A DNA stretch of 60,441 bases from Anaerocolumna jejuensis DSM 15929 (GTDB lineage Bacteria > Bacillota > Clostridia > Lachnospirales > Lachnospiraceae): positions 1 through 60,441 of the forward strand of contig NZ_FRAC01000037.1 of NCBI RefSeq assembly GCF_900142215.1, given 5' to 3'. The position numbers were made by a program, and so were the translations under genes. Shown in pieces: positions 35,137 through 43,682 of the stretch. The notes below the pieces were generated by a model. The model saw only the letters and a program-made list of their open reading frames with translations, was not told the origin of the DNA and searched no databases. Within the stretch, counting starts at the first letter, position 1; each line of letters opens with the position of its first letter.

Positions 35137-36681
35137 AAAAGTAATCAGTATCATGACAAAGTCTTAGGCTGTTGGATGGGAAAAAATATCGGCGGAACCC
35201 TTGGGATGCCCATGGAATGGGAACGCTGTAAAAATAATATTACGTATTATACAAATGAATTAAAGGGAGAACCTCTGCCCAACGATGATCTGGATATTCA
35301 AATTCTATGGCTCCTGGCCTTGGAAGACAAGGGAATCCATATAGATTCCAAAGTTATGGGGGAATATTTTAATGAATTTATGGTATTTACCCATGCCGAA
35401 TATGGAATTGCCAAAACAAATTTAAGGACAGGATTCCTGCCGCCGGTAACAGGCTCCTTTAATAACAAATTCAAGGACAGCTGCGGTTCCTATATACGGT
35501 CGGAAATATGGGCCTGCCTGTTCCCGGGTTATCCTGAACTGGCGGCTAAATATGCCTTTGAAGATGCCATAGTGGACCATGGTGACGGTGAAGGCGTATA
35601 TGCGGAGGTTTTTATCGCAGCAATGGAAAGCGCGGCATTTTACTTAAAGGATATCCGGAAACTAATTGATATCGGCTTATCCTATATCCCCGCAGAGTGC
35701 GCTGTAAGCACAGGAATTCGAAAGGCCCTGGAAACCTTTGATGCAGGCATGGATGAAGAGGAGACCCGCGACTATATCATGCAGAACTTTATCGGACATC
35801 TGGAATGGCATTACATTTCGGAAGAAGATGAGAAAAAGGGATACGGCAACGGTGAAATGGGCTGGGATGTACCCTCTAATATCATGATAATCATATACGG
35901 CTTACTCTTTGGAAAGGGAGATTTCGAAAAATCCATCCTGACAGCCGTGCATTACGGCGAGGATACGGACTGTACGGCAGGTACCATAGCTTCCATTTTC
36001 GGCATTATGTATGGTTATGAATTCTTTGAAAAGAAGTGGATTGATCCCATCGGGCATAAAATCGTAACCTGCAGTATTGATCCCTTCAGGATGGCGGGAA
36101 GAATTCCGGCCACCATAGAGGATCTGACCGACAGGGTCATTCTCCTGAAAGACGCAGCTTCCAAGGAATTTCATCTGGTACTGGCAGAGCAGATGGACCT
36201 GGAAGTATTTTATGCAAAAGAGTATTTTAAGAACATCTATGATGAAATGCATACAGTAAAATTTGAATTTCCTTATCTGAATGTCAGACTGGACTATTGC
36301 GGTGAGCCGGTTATCAGGAAGGATGAGCCTAAAAAGATAAAGTTTATTTTGACCAATACATCAGAAAGCGTTACTTCTGACAGGGTAAATGTCTATTTAT
36401 ATGGCAGGGACGGCTGTGAAATTCTTCCCCAGAATGAATGCTCGGTCTTTCTTACCATGGCACATATGGGCGCTGGTATAAAGGAAATGGAGTATGAGAT
36501 TAATGCGACTGGTTTACTGAAGCCGGTTTACAGATTTGTCGCTGAGTTCATATACGAAGAAAATAAGAACAGGCATGTGATGCATGTGCCCTTTGTCCTG
36601 GTGAGCCAGACCGGAATAGTCCGTGAGGTGAAGTGGGAAAAGAGAGGACCAAGATCCATCAATAATCTGCCTAGATTATAA
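35134..36681 (+). CDS. ADP-ribosylglycohydrolase-family protein
   Basis: A 515-aa protein. The N-terminal two thirds carry the ADP-ribosylglycohydrolase (DraG-like) fold, which hydrolyses N-glycosidic bonds with two Mg ions: GCWMGKNIGGTLGMPMEW, the acidic PNDDLDIQ (D51/D52) and EDTDCTAGTIAS (D277, D279). About 115 extra residues at the C-terminus look like a beta-rich domain. I start at ATG 35134; an open frame from 35044 only translates the repeat. As the fourth gene of a sugar uptake operon, it may cleave an imported glycoside or nucleoside instead of ADP-ribosylated protein. Confidence 0.82.
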   Translation: MKSNQYHDKVLGCWMGKNIGGTLGMPMEWERCKNNITYYTNELKGEPLPNDDLDIQILWLLALEDKGIHIDSKVMGEYFNEFMVFTHAEYGIAKTNLRTGFLPPVTGSFNNKFKDSCGSYIRSEIWACLFPGYPELAAKYAFEDAIVDHGDGEGVYAEVFIAAMESAAFYLKDIRKLIDIGLSYIPAECAVSTGIRKALETFDAGMDEEETRDYIMQNFIGHLEWHYISEEDEKKGYGNGEMGWDVPSNIMIIIYGLLFGKGDFEKSILTAVHYGEDTDCTAGTIASIFGIMYGYEFFEKKWIDPIGHKIVTCSIDPFRMAGRIPATIEDLTDRVILLKDAASKEFHLVLAEQMDLEVFYAKEYFKNIYDEMHTVKFEFPYLNVRLDYCGEPVIRKDEPKKIKFILTNTSESVTSDRVNVYLYGRDGCEILPQNECSVFLTMAHMGAGIKEMEYEINATGLLKPVYRFVAEFIYEENKNRHVMHVPFVLVSQTGIVREVKWEKRGPRSINNLPRL

Positions 36682-36694
36682 GAGCTAAAAAAAG

Positions 36695-36775
36695 AGGCTG
36701 TTACAAAATGAAGCTCTGCGGAGTATGACGCAAGTTTATACTCCGCAGAGCTTCATTTTGAACAGCCCCTTTTGG
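36695..36775. terminator. Very long hairpin between convergent genes
   Basis: A stem of about 30 bp with one bulged A joins 36697-36727 (GGCTGTT...GGAGTAT) to 36738-36767 (ATACTCC...AACAGCC) around a 10-nt loop. It has A and T tracts outside, so it can terminate transcription in both directions. Confidence 0.9.
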
Positions 36776-36781
36776 TTTTCG

Positions 36782-38218
36782 CTATTTTGCCTTGTACTCG
36801 GAAGGCGGTATTCCGTGGTATTTTTTGAAGGTATTCCGAAAATGCCGGATGTCTTCATAGCCCAGCATACTGGAAACTTCAAACACTTTAAAATTGGAAT
36901 TCAATAATTCGCAGGCTTTTTCCATTTTGACCTTGGTCACATAGGATATATAGGTCTGCCCGGTTTCTTTTTTAAAGAGGGTACTTAAGTAGGAGGGATT
37001 CACATAAAAATAGCTGGATATTTTCGTCAGAGTCAGACCGTCTGTTATATGGTTCGTAATGAACTGCAATACTTCATCAATCTGAAAATCAGTATTTGAG
37101 CGGGTCAGGTCAAAATTATCCAGGGTATAGATAAGCCAGTTGTAAAACCAGCGCTCCAATTCTTCCAGCGTAGCAATATTCAGGATCTCATGAACCTCCA
37201 GACCGGACTTGATACGCTTAAGCTTTAAATTGTACATATCAAAAAGGACATACTTTATCGTGGAATACAGGTTGATAAGATCATATTTTAATTCATTAAG
37301 GGTTGAGTTAAGATTCTTACACTCATCAAACCATAAACGGACATATTGGAGGACATTCTGCCCCTCCAGAAATTGAATATCGGTCCGGATGGAGCGCTCT
37401 ATTTCTTTGAGCCGCTGTAATTTCAAGGGCTGTCCCGGAGGGCTTGATATTTCATCAAAATAAGTACAGGGAGTCCTTAATTTATTGACATAATATACCT
37501 GAACAGCCTCCATGTAGGAAGAGATTAAGCCTGGCAGGCCATGATGGATAATCCCAACTTTAAAAGGAGGACATGGATTGCCCTCTGACTGCATTTTATC
37601 TGCAAAGGTCTGGCGGTTTAGCTCCAGCTGGGTAAAATCCCCGGTCTTTGCATAAAGCGTAAATAGCAGGACATTACTTTGATAATTGATATAGCAAAAG
37701 GAGGAGGGATACTGCTTGACTAAATTGCCGCAGGCATCTCTGAGAGAGGGAATCGTTTCGTTTCCGGTTAACATTAAAGCACAGGCGGCAAAGCTGTATT
37801 TTGTATAGGCAGAAAAATTCAGCTTCTCTGTACCGGCAATTAAGGGTGTTGAGGTAATCTGTTCAAGGAAAGCAAGGGTCTGGGCATAGGAAGCCAGAGG
37901 AGCCGCAGCAGACCTGGAACGGGTTTTTGCAAGCTTGTCCAGCTGTTCGGCGAAATCGGGTGAAGCATCATAGTTATAGTATGGAATCTGGGGGTATTGC
38001 ATGGGGAGCAGCTGCAGCCAGGGATTTTGGAGTTGTTCGGGGGCATTTTGGGTATCCGCAATAAAGGCTGCCGGCAGTCCGCCGGGCAAAAGGCTGACAA
38101 ACCCATTGGGATATGGGGCTGTTTCGATGGTAACAAGGGAGGATACGGACGGAGAAAGCAAGCTTCCCAGTTGTGTCTTGATTGACTCAGATGAAGAAAA
38201 TACGATTAAATAGCACAT
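36782..38218 (-). CDS. AraC-family regulator with receiver-like N-terminus
   Basis: A 478-aa regulator. The C-terminal ~100 residues are an AraC-type double HTH (LTLTKISSYFYVNPSYLSTLFKKETGQ, then VFEVSSMLGYEDIRHFRNTFKKYHGIPPSEY). The N-terminus (CYLIVFSSSESIKTQL...AAFIADTQNAP) has the look of a response-regulator receiver, but the acidic pair is replaced by Ser, so it may be a pseudo-receiver. The middle is of the YesN type. It converges on the sugar operon (31664-36681) and is its most likely regulator. The start is ATG 38218 with AGGAG-like sites upstream. Confidence 0.82.
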   Translation of the reverse strand: MCYLIVFSSSESIKTQLGSLLSPSVSSLVTIETAPYPNGFVSLLPGGLPAAFIADTQNAPEQLQNPWLQLLPMQYPQIPYYNYDASPDFAEQLDKLAKTRSRSAAAPLASYAQTLAFLEQITSTPLIAGTEKLNFSAYTKYSFAACALMLTGNETIPSLRDACGNLVKQYPSSFCYINYQSNVLLFTLYAKTGDFTQLELNRQTFADKMQSEGNPCPPFKVGIIHHGLPGLISSYMEAVQVYYVNKLRTPCTYFDEISSPPGQPLKLQRLKEIERSIRTDIQFLEGQNVLQYVRLWFDECKNLNSTLNELKYDLINLYSTIKYVLFDMYNLKLKRIKSGLEVHEILNIATLEELERWFYNWLIYTLDNFDLTRSNTDFQIDEVLQFITNHITDGLTLTKISSYFYVNPSYLSTLFKKETGQTYISYVTKVKMEKACELLNSNFKVFEVSSMLGYEDIRHFRNTFKKYHGIPPSEYKAK

Positions 38219-38384
38219 AGCCTCAACTCTCCTGTCAGAAAATAGGTCACCTGATTATATCATATGATAGATATTATTATACAACAAACATAGGACTTTT
38301 ACATACAGTTTTATAAAATAGGGTAATATTTTAAAAGAAAGGGAGGATGAGATATAAAAAATAAAAATAAAATTCAGTTTATAG

Positions 38385-38413
38385 TTGACACAGGTAGGGA
38401 AGTATGTTATTAT
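38385..38413 (+). promoter_or_regulatory. Sigma-A promoter of infC-rpmI-rplT
   Basis: TTGACA (38385-38390), 17-bp spacer, TATTAT (38408-38413). Confidence 0.85.
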
Positions 38414-38419
38414 AATAAA

Positions 38420-38701
38420 GCTTGTGAATTATCTTTACGGTAATTCGACGATAACAACAAAGCAGAGTATCCACTCTCACCTTAGCACTGGTTCGTGACT
38501 TGGGTCTATATTTCGGAACTGCACTGATGTGCAGAGAATGACAGCCGGGTAATGAGGAGATTTTCCTTCCTTCAGCTTGGCTTCGTATGACGAATTGTAT
38601 GGTGGATAGTCTTTGCTATCCACTTTTTATATGCCCTTGTGTCCGGCAGAGCCGGAGCACACTAACTTATTATGCAAACAAACCTATGGAGGTGCAGTAC
38701 T
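38420..38701 (+). promoter_or_regulatory. L20-type autoregulatory leader of infC
   Basis: A long leader of about 280 nt ends in a terminator GTGGATAG-n6-CTATCCAC followed by five T (38602-38628). TATCCAC at 38468-38474 can pair with the same GTGGATA and thus form an antiterminator. In Firmicutes, ribosomal protein L20 binds such leaders and causes termination. I infer this from position and architecture. Confidence 0.82.
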
Positions 38702-39208
38702 ATTAGTGAATTAATGATTAACGAGCAGATCAGAGACAAGGAAATCCGTTTAATCGGAGAAGAAGGCGAGCAATTGGGTATCATGCCTGTCAAAGATGCC
38801 ATGACACTTGCAAAGGAAGCAAATCTGGATTTAGTAAAGATAGCTCCTACCGCAAAGCCACCTGTATGTAAGATTATCGATTACGGTAAATACAAGTATG
38901 AGCTGGCAAGAAAAGATAAAGAAGCGAAGAAAAAACAGAAAGTTACTGAGGTAAAGGAAATCCGTCTATCACCCAACATTGATGACAATGATTTGAATAC
39001 CAAGGCAGGCCAGGCCAGAAAATTTCTGACAAAAGGTGATAAGGTAAAGGTTGCTCTTCGTTTTCGAGGCAGAGAGATGGCTCATATTTCTTCCAGTAAA
39101 CAGATTTTAGATAATTTCTATTCTAAGCTTGAAGACATTGCAGTCGTTGAAAAACCGGCAAAGTTAGAAGGCAGGAATATGATTATGTTCCTTACTGAAA
39201 AACGTTAA
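38702..39208 (+). CDS. infC: Translation initiation factor IF-3
   Basis: Binds the 30S subunit and checks initiation codons. Start at ATT 38702, 7 nt after GGAGGTG (38688-38694), giving 168 aa that begin MISELMINEQIRDKEIRLI in sense (initiator Met read from ATT). An upstream in-frame ATG (38672) lies before the ribosome binding site and ATG 38714 is too far from it. IF-3 discriminates against non-standard starts, so an ATT start allows autoregulation, as known for E. coli infC (AUU). N domain, Lys-rich linker (RKDKEAKKKQK) and C domain are all present. Confidence 0.95.
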   Translation: MSELMINEQIRDKEIRLIGEEGEQLGIMPVKDAMTLAKEANLDLVKIAPTAKPPVCKIIDYGKYKYELARKDKEAKKKQKVTEVKEIRLSPNIDDNDLNTKAGQARKFLTKGDKVKVALRFRGREMAHISSSKQILDNFYSKLEDIAVVEKPAKLEGRNMIMFLTEKR

Positions 39209-39358
39209 TTACACTTGATAAATTTCCGTGATGTAAGAGTTATGGTTCTAATACTGAAACAGGATCATGATGGATTTTGCAGGTGTCATAATAATAAAAT
39301 AAAACAATAGGACAACCATTCGGTGCACTTATTGTACCATAATGAAGGAGGAAATATC

Positions 39359-39556
39359 ATGCCTAAGATTAAAACCAACAGATCAGCAGCAAAGCGCTTT
39401 AAAAAGACAGGTACAGGAAAGTTAAAGAGAATGAAGGCATACAAGAGCCACATCTTAACAAAGAAGAGTACCAAGAGAAAGAGAAATCTTAGAAAAGCAA
39501 CTATAACGGATGCAACGAAAGTTAAAAATATGAAGAAGATTATACCTTATCTTTAA
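39359..39556 (+). CDS. rpmI: 50S ribosomal protein L35
   Basis: 65 aa, very basic, canonical for the family (PKIKTNRSAAKRFKKTGTGK start, MKKIIPYL end). ATG 39359 follows AAGGAGG. It sits in the conserved infC-rpmI-rplT order, 150 nt after infC and 28 nt before rplT. Confidence 0.98.
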   Translation: MPKIKTNRSAAKRFKKTGTGKLKRMKAYKSHILTKKSTKRKRNLRKATITDATKVKNMKKIIPYL

Positions 39557-39584
39557 GATCAGGTGCGAAGGAGGGAAATAGAAC

Positions 39585-39941
39585 ATGGCTAGAATTAAAG
39601 GCGGCTTAAATGCTAAGAAAAAACATAAGAGAGTATTAAAACTGGCAAAAGGTTACAGAGGAGCCAGATCGAAACAATATAGAGTAGCAAAACAATCCGT
39701 AATGAGAGCATTAACCTCTTCTTTTGCAGGAAGAAAGCAGAGAAAGAGACAGTTCAGACAGTTATGGATCGCCAGAATCAATGCAGCTGCAAGGATGAAT
39801 GGAATTTCTTACAGCAAATTAATGCACGGTTTAAAGGTTTCCGGTGTGGAAATTAACAGAAAGATGTTATCTGACATGGCTATTAACGATCCTGCCGGCT
39901 TCACAGCTTTAACAGAGCTTGCAAAGTCCAAGATTGCTTAA
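39585..39941 (+). CDS. rplT: 50S ribosomal protein L20
   Basis: 118 aa, full length. It binds 23S rRNA early in 50S assembly and, in Firmicutes, also represses its own operon through the infC leader. The sequence ARIKGGLNAKKKHKRVLKLAKGYRG...SRSKQYRVAKQ-type N-terminus and the globular C-terminus are canonical. ATG 39585 follows GGAGGG. A terminator follows. Confidence 0.98.
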   Translation: MARIKGGLNAKKKHKRVLKLAKGYRGARSKQYRVAKQSVMRALTSSFAGRKQRKRQFRQLWIARINAAARMNGISYSKLMHGLKVSGVEINRKMLSDMAINDPAGFTALTELAKSKIA

Positions 39942-39965
39942 GCAGATAAATTAAGTCATAGATGT

Positions 39966-40037
39966 AAAAAGAGCTTTTATAGACTAAGAGGAAGGTTATA
40001 CTTCCGGTAACAACAGTCTTATAAAGGCTCTTTTTTT
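39966..40037 (+). terminator. Terminator after rplT
   Basis: AAAAAGAGC-TTTATAGACT pairs with AGTCT-ATAAA-GGCTCTTTTTTT, with an inner GGAAG/CTTCC hairpin. Confidence 0.88.
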
Positions 40038-40116
40038 CTGCAGTTAAGTGCAGAAGGCTTGTTCAGGATGCGGAAAGAGAGGCATGATTCTCTTGAACTT
40101 GGGATATTTGTTTCAT

Positions 40117-41322
40117 TTACTGAGTAAGAAGGCTCATAACATCCTGGCGCATGCTCCTGGGAGCTTCCTTTACGGGGGAGCCCAGCCTCATAAGCATCTG
40201 GACGGTTCTGCCTTCTCCGTACTGTTGCTGTATGTCCTTATACACGTCCTTCATTTCATCATATTCTTCTAATGACTGGCTTAAGGGCTGCATCACAAGT
40301 CCCATATTATGAGCCTTCAGAATACAATAACTGTAGGCCATACCGCTTTCTACCTGGCTGGTGCGGCTGTTGTCCTTTGAAATAAGCAGCAGATAGGAAG
40401 GAGTATTGGCAACGGATTTTTTCGTGGAAGAGATAAAGGAGTCCGTTTGTGCTTTACCGCTGTTCATAGAGGGGAAGATCGTTACGATACCCTGAAGGAT
40501 ATGCTTCATAAGTCCGCTGGTTCCCTGGCCTTCTACGGAAAATCCATAGCGGTATTTATTTTTCAGGTATTCATTGGGGCGGAAGATTACTTCTGTTTCC
40601 TTCATGACCCGGCTGACATTTGCTTCGATTTCGGCTGACTTGATAGCGTAATTTCCTAACGCCTCCATGTCCGGTGCGTTCTGGAAGACTCGGGCAGTTA
40701 TTTCTTCAAATTCTTTTGTGTATGCTAACGCTGTCGTTTCATTTTGGGACAGGGATTTATCCTGATAGTCTCCCCTGTTGGTATCGGGAAGAAAAATATT
40801 ATCGTACAGCTCGGTTTTTACAGGGGCTGCCTGCGTAAGAGTAAGCTTTGCAACAGGATATTTATCCATGCTCTTATATAAATCCTTTTCATCATAGGAG
40901 CCTTCCGGGAAGAGGTCTATGGTAACAGGGGTGCCAAGCTCGTCACCTGCGACCTTCACATATTCCAGAAAGGTCCCCTGGCTTACCATCATCTGTCTTG
41001 CATAGGGGTCCACCTCCTTTGTAACACGGGAGCTATCCGCATAGAGGTAGAAAACAGAAGGGTCTTTCTCGTCCAGCTTGATTTTCCAGGGCTGCATATT
41101 ATGGCCGTTGGCTGCCAGAAGGCCGCAGGCCGCAAGTTTCAGCCTGGGGTCGTTAAAACGGTCCTGATAGGTCTTGCTCCAGGGTTTAAGATAACTGGCA
41201 GGCAGAAAGATTCCGCTGATAACAAATAAGGAAATAAAACCTGCCAAAAGCAGGAGGATAAAGGATAAAATAATAACAGTCAATTTCTTCTTTCCTTTCT
41301 TCATGATAACTCCTTTCTTCAT
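40117..41322 (-). CDS. Membrane-anchored nitroreductase-like (Acg-type) protein
   Basis: A 401-aa protein with one N-terminal membrane segment (about 14-38). The rest is a nitroreductase-like fold: AACGLLAANGHNMQPWKI resembles the FMN-site H-N-x-Q-P-W of the Acg/Rv2032 group, and the C-terminus has GMAYSYCILKAHNMGLVMQPLS. These proteins may bind FMN, but the activity is unproven. The first ATG (41322) overlaps the tetR stop; a second ATG 18 nt on has its own AAAGGAG, made by an exact 18-bp tandem duplication. It is probably repressed by the adjacent TetR. Confidence 0.75.
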   Translation of the reverse strand: MKKGVIMKKGKKKLTVIILSFILLLLAGFISLFVISGIFLPASYLKPWSKTYQDRFNDPRLKLAACGLLAANGHNMQPWKIKLDEKDPSVFYLYADSSRVTKEVDPYARQMMVSQGTFLEYVKVAGDELGTPVTIDLFPEGSYDEKDLYKSMDKYPVAKLTLTQAAPVKTELYDNIFLPDTNRGDYQDKSLSQNETTALAYTKEFEEITARVFQNAPDMEALGNYAIKSAEIEANVSRVMKETEVIFRPNEYLKNKYRYGFSVEGQGTSGLMKHILQGIVTIFPSMNSGKAQTDSFISSTKKSVANTPSYLLLISKDNSRTSQVESGMAYSYCILKAHNMGLVMQPLSQSLEEYDEMKDVYKDIQQQYGEGRTVQMLMRLGSPVKEAPRSMRQDVMSLLTQ

Positions 41323-42002
41323 GTGAACTCCTTTCTTGAATGTGAACTGCTTTCCTTCCTCAGTATGGAACCAAGGATAAGGGAGTAGGAGTCATACAGG
41401 AGCTCTTCTCCCGTAAGATTATAATAATTCTTTAAGTAATTTTCTTTCTTATCAGCAGTATTAAAAATACCGAGGGTACAGGACCATAATATCAATGCAG
41501 TTTTCTCAGGGTGAAGCCCGGGAAGGAAGGTGCCGTTGGCTATTCCTTCTTTCAGCAGGCGGATTAAGTATCTAAGGACTTCTTCCCCCAATTCATAGCA
41601 TTCTTCCTTGGACTTGGAGGTCAGAGTTTCGGTAAAATCGATCTCCCTGTTCTGATATTCCATAATTGCCTGGAAATGATGGGGGTACTCCTTCCGAAAG
41701 GCGTAAAATTTATCAAAAAGTGTTCTTAATCCCTCCAATGGTTCTATGTTGCCGGAAGTGTTCTCACTGGTTTTTAGCATATCAAGGAAGAGGCGGTAAC
41801 CTCTTGTCATAATCTCAAAGTAAATCTGTTCCTTGCTGTTAAAATACAGATAGAGTGTCCTTTTACTAAATTGGGCCTCCTTTGCCACATCGTCCATGGT
41901 AGAAGCCTGATAGCCCTTGGTAAAGAAGACCCGTTCGGCCGACAGCACAATATCCTCCCTTCGTAATTCTTTTTCTCTTGCTTTTCTTTCAGCATTACCC
42001 AT
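41319..42002 (-). CDS. TetR-family transcriptional regulator
   Basis: 227 aa. N-terminal HTH: RREDIVLSAERVFFTKGYQASTMDDVAKEAQFSKRTLYLYF. The C-terminal ligand domain is typical of TetR proteins that respond to hydrophobic compounds; the ligand is unknown. The start is the ATG at 42002, 7 nt after GGAGG. Its stop overlaps the start of the nitroreductase-like gene (ATGA), so both are co-expressed. A palindrome at 42029-42057 is the probable operator. Confidence 0.9.
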   Translation of the reverse strand: MGNAERKAREKELRREDIVLSAERVFFTKGYQASTMDDVAKEAQFSKRTLYLYFNSKEQIYFEIMTRGYRLFLDMLKTSENTSGNIEPLEGLRTLFDKFYAFRKEYPHHFQAIMEYQNREIDFTETLTSKSKEECYELGEEVLRYLIRLLKEGIANGTFLPGLHPEKTALILWSCTLGIFNTADKKENYLKNYYNLTGEELLYDSYSLILGSILRKESSSHSRKEFT

Positions 42003-42028
42003 GATATAACCTCCATACACTTATGTGC

Positions 42029-42057
42029 AATAAAGTAAACTATAAGTTTACTTTATT
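42029..42057. promoter_or_regulatory. TetR operator candidate
   Basis: AATAAAGTAAAC and GTTTACTTTATT are perfect 12-bp inverted arms around TATAA, directly upstream of tetR (41319-42002). The minus strand reads TATAGT across the centre, a possible -10. Confidence 0.75.
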
Positions 42058-42185
42058 TTAGTTTAAAGCGTAAATTCTGTCAAGCAGTTTTCAATTGCAT
42101 TATGAAGTAAAAAGGTTACAAGTTGTTTTTTTACAGCAGAGTTTGCTATAATGGAATTACAGGGTGTTTGCCGGAGGAGGTAGCT

Positions 42186-43682
42186 ATGTACAGTATTTTA
42201 TTGGTGGAAGACGAAAAAATTGAACTGGATACTTTAAAAGGCTATATCAATTGGGATGAGATTTTTATTGATAAGGTATATACGGCCCGAAACGGCCGCA
42301 GCGCCATTGAATGTATTGCGCAAAATGAACCGGATATTATGATTACAGATATTCAGATGCCTATAATGACAGGAATAGAACTGGCGAAACGGGTGCGGGA
42401 GGAAGGATACAAAACGAAAATCATATTCCTTACGGGCTATGATGATTTTAATTATGTGAAGGAAGCTTTTAAGGTACAGGCAGCGGATTATATTTTAAAA
42501 CCCTTTATGACTGAAGAAGTGGAAAAACTAATTTTGCGGATAGAAAAGCAGATAGAGAGCGAAAAAACAGCGGAAGTATCCTTAAGTGTAGCTGCAAAAC
42601 ATATGATAGAGCAGTTGTGCAGAGGGGATATAAATGAGGAGGAGGGAAACCGGTTATCACTCCGTTATTTTGAACGTCCTTTGGGGGAAGTGGCCTATGG
42701 GCTGATGGCACTTTATGGTGTGGAGGAAGAAGAGCTGCTTCAAAGGAAGGGAGAAGGCCTGGCAGAAGTATACCACTCTTTTCTGATTGGGGACGTTTTG
42801 GTGGTAGTTCTGCAAAGCCACCTGTATTTTTGGGACGGAGCCAGAAGAATACAGAATATATTGAAAGGCAGCTGCAGTATTGCCTGCTTTAAGGAGAAAA
42901 TATCTCTTTCAAGGCTTAAGGAAGGGACAGAGCAGTTAATAAAGCTGAAAGAAAAGATTTTCTTTGAGGCAAAGGGTGAAATTGTTGATGCAGGCAGGGA
43001 ACAGGCAGTACAGGCGGAAAGAGAAGGGGTAAAAGGCACAATATCCCCTGCAAAGAAGGAAAATCTGTATAAGGCGGTCAGGAATGGAGAACAGGGCAGG
43101 GCAGAAGAAGAGCTGAGGGCGGTTCTTAACAGCTTTACCGCCCTTACGAAGGAAGAGTGCATACAGGAAGCTTTTGGCTTTTACTATGAACTTAAAAGTA
43201 ACCTGGCGGAGGGAGATTCCCAGCTGACCTCCTGGATAGCTGAAAGAGAAGAGGGCTGGGAACAGAAAATCCTGAAAGGCAGGTATTGGGAGGATATAGT
43301 AAAGGCACTGTTTTCCTATTGCAGCAGTATCATCTCCTTCTTTAAAAAGCAGCATGAAAATCCAAATTATCATGTCATAGCACGAATCAGGGATTACCTG
43401 GAATATAACTACTCAGGGGTATGCAGTGTGGAGGAAATGGCGGAGGAGGTGCATCTTTCCCCAAACTATCTGAGAAGCCTTTTTAAAGAAAGGATGGGGC
43501 AGACCATATTGGAATATGTTACGGAGTACAGACTTTTAAAGGCCTGTGAGCTGCTTAAGGATAAAACGTTACGGGTAAAAGAAATCGGCAGGCTGGTGGG
43601 ATATGACAATGAATCCTATTTTGGTACGGTCTTTGCTAAAAAATACGGGGTTACGCCAAATGAGTATCGGAAGATGGTTTAA
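42186..43682 (+). CDS. YesN-type response regulator (receiver + AraC HTH)
   Basis: 498 aa. The receiver domain begins YSILLVEDEKIELD (acidic pocket), with the phospho-acceptor Asp55 in MITDIQMPIMTG. A long middle region follows, and the C-terminal AraC HTH (CSVEEMAEEVHLSPNYLRSLFKERMGQ, GYDNESYFGTVFAKKYGVTPNEY). The start is ATG 42186 after CGGAGGAGG. The sensor kinase gene overlaps its 3' end by 23 nt. It probably controls the Lpl-type transporter and glycosidase downstream. Confidence 0.93.
   Translation: MYSILLVEDEKIELDTLKGYINWDEIFIDKVYTARNGRSAIECIAQNEPDIMITDIQMPIMTGIELAKRVREEGYKTKIIFLTGYDDFNYVKEAFKVQAADYILKPFMTEEVEKLILRIEKQIESEKTAEVSLSVAAKHMIEQLCRGDINEEEGNRLSLRYFERPLGEVAYGLMALYGVEEEELLQRKGEGLAEVYHSFLIGDVLVVVLQSHLYFWDGARRIQNILKGSCSIACFKEKISLSRLKEGTEQLIKLKEKIFFEAKGEIVDAGREQAVQAEREGVKGTISPAKKENLYKAVRNGEQGRAEEELRAVLNSFTALTKEECIQEAFGFYYELKSNLAEGDSQLTSWIAEREEGWEQKILKGRYWEDIVKALFSYCSSIISFFKKQHENPNYHVIARIRDYLEYNYSGVCSVEEMAEEVHLSPNYLRSLFKERMGQTILEYVTEYRLLKACELLKDKTLRVKEIGRLVGYDNESYFGTVFAKKYGVTPNEYRKMV

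Noticed and set aside
36695..36775. Insertion-sequence remnant or MITE
   Set aside because: The long hairpin lies exactly between convergent genes with A/T tracts on both sides and no target duplication, so a bidirectional terminator explains it.
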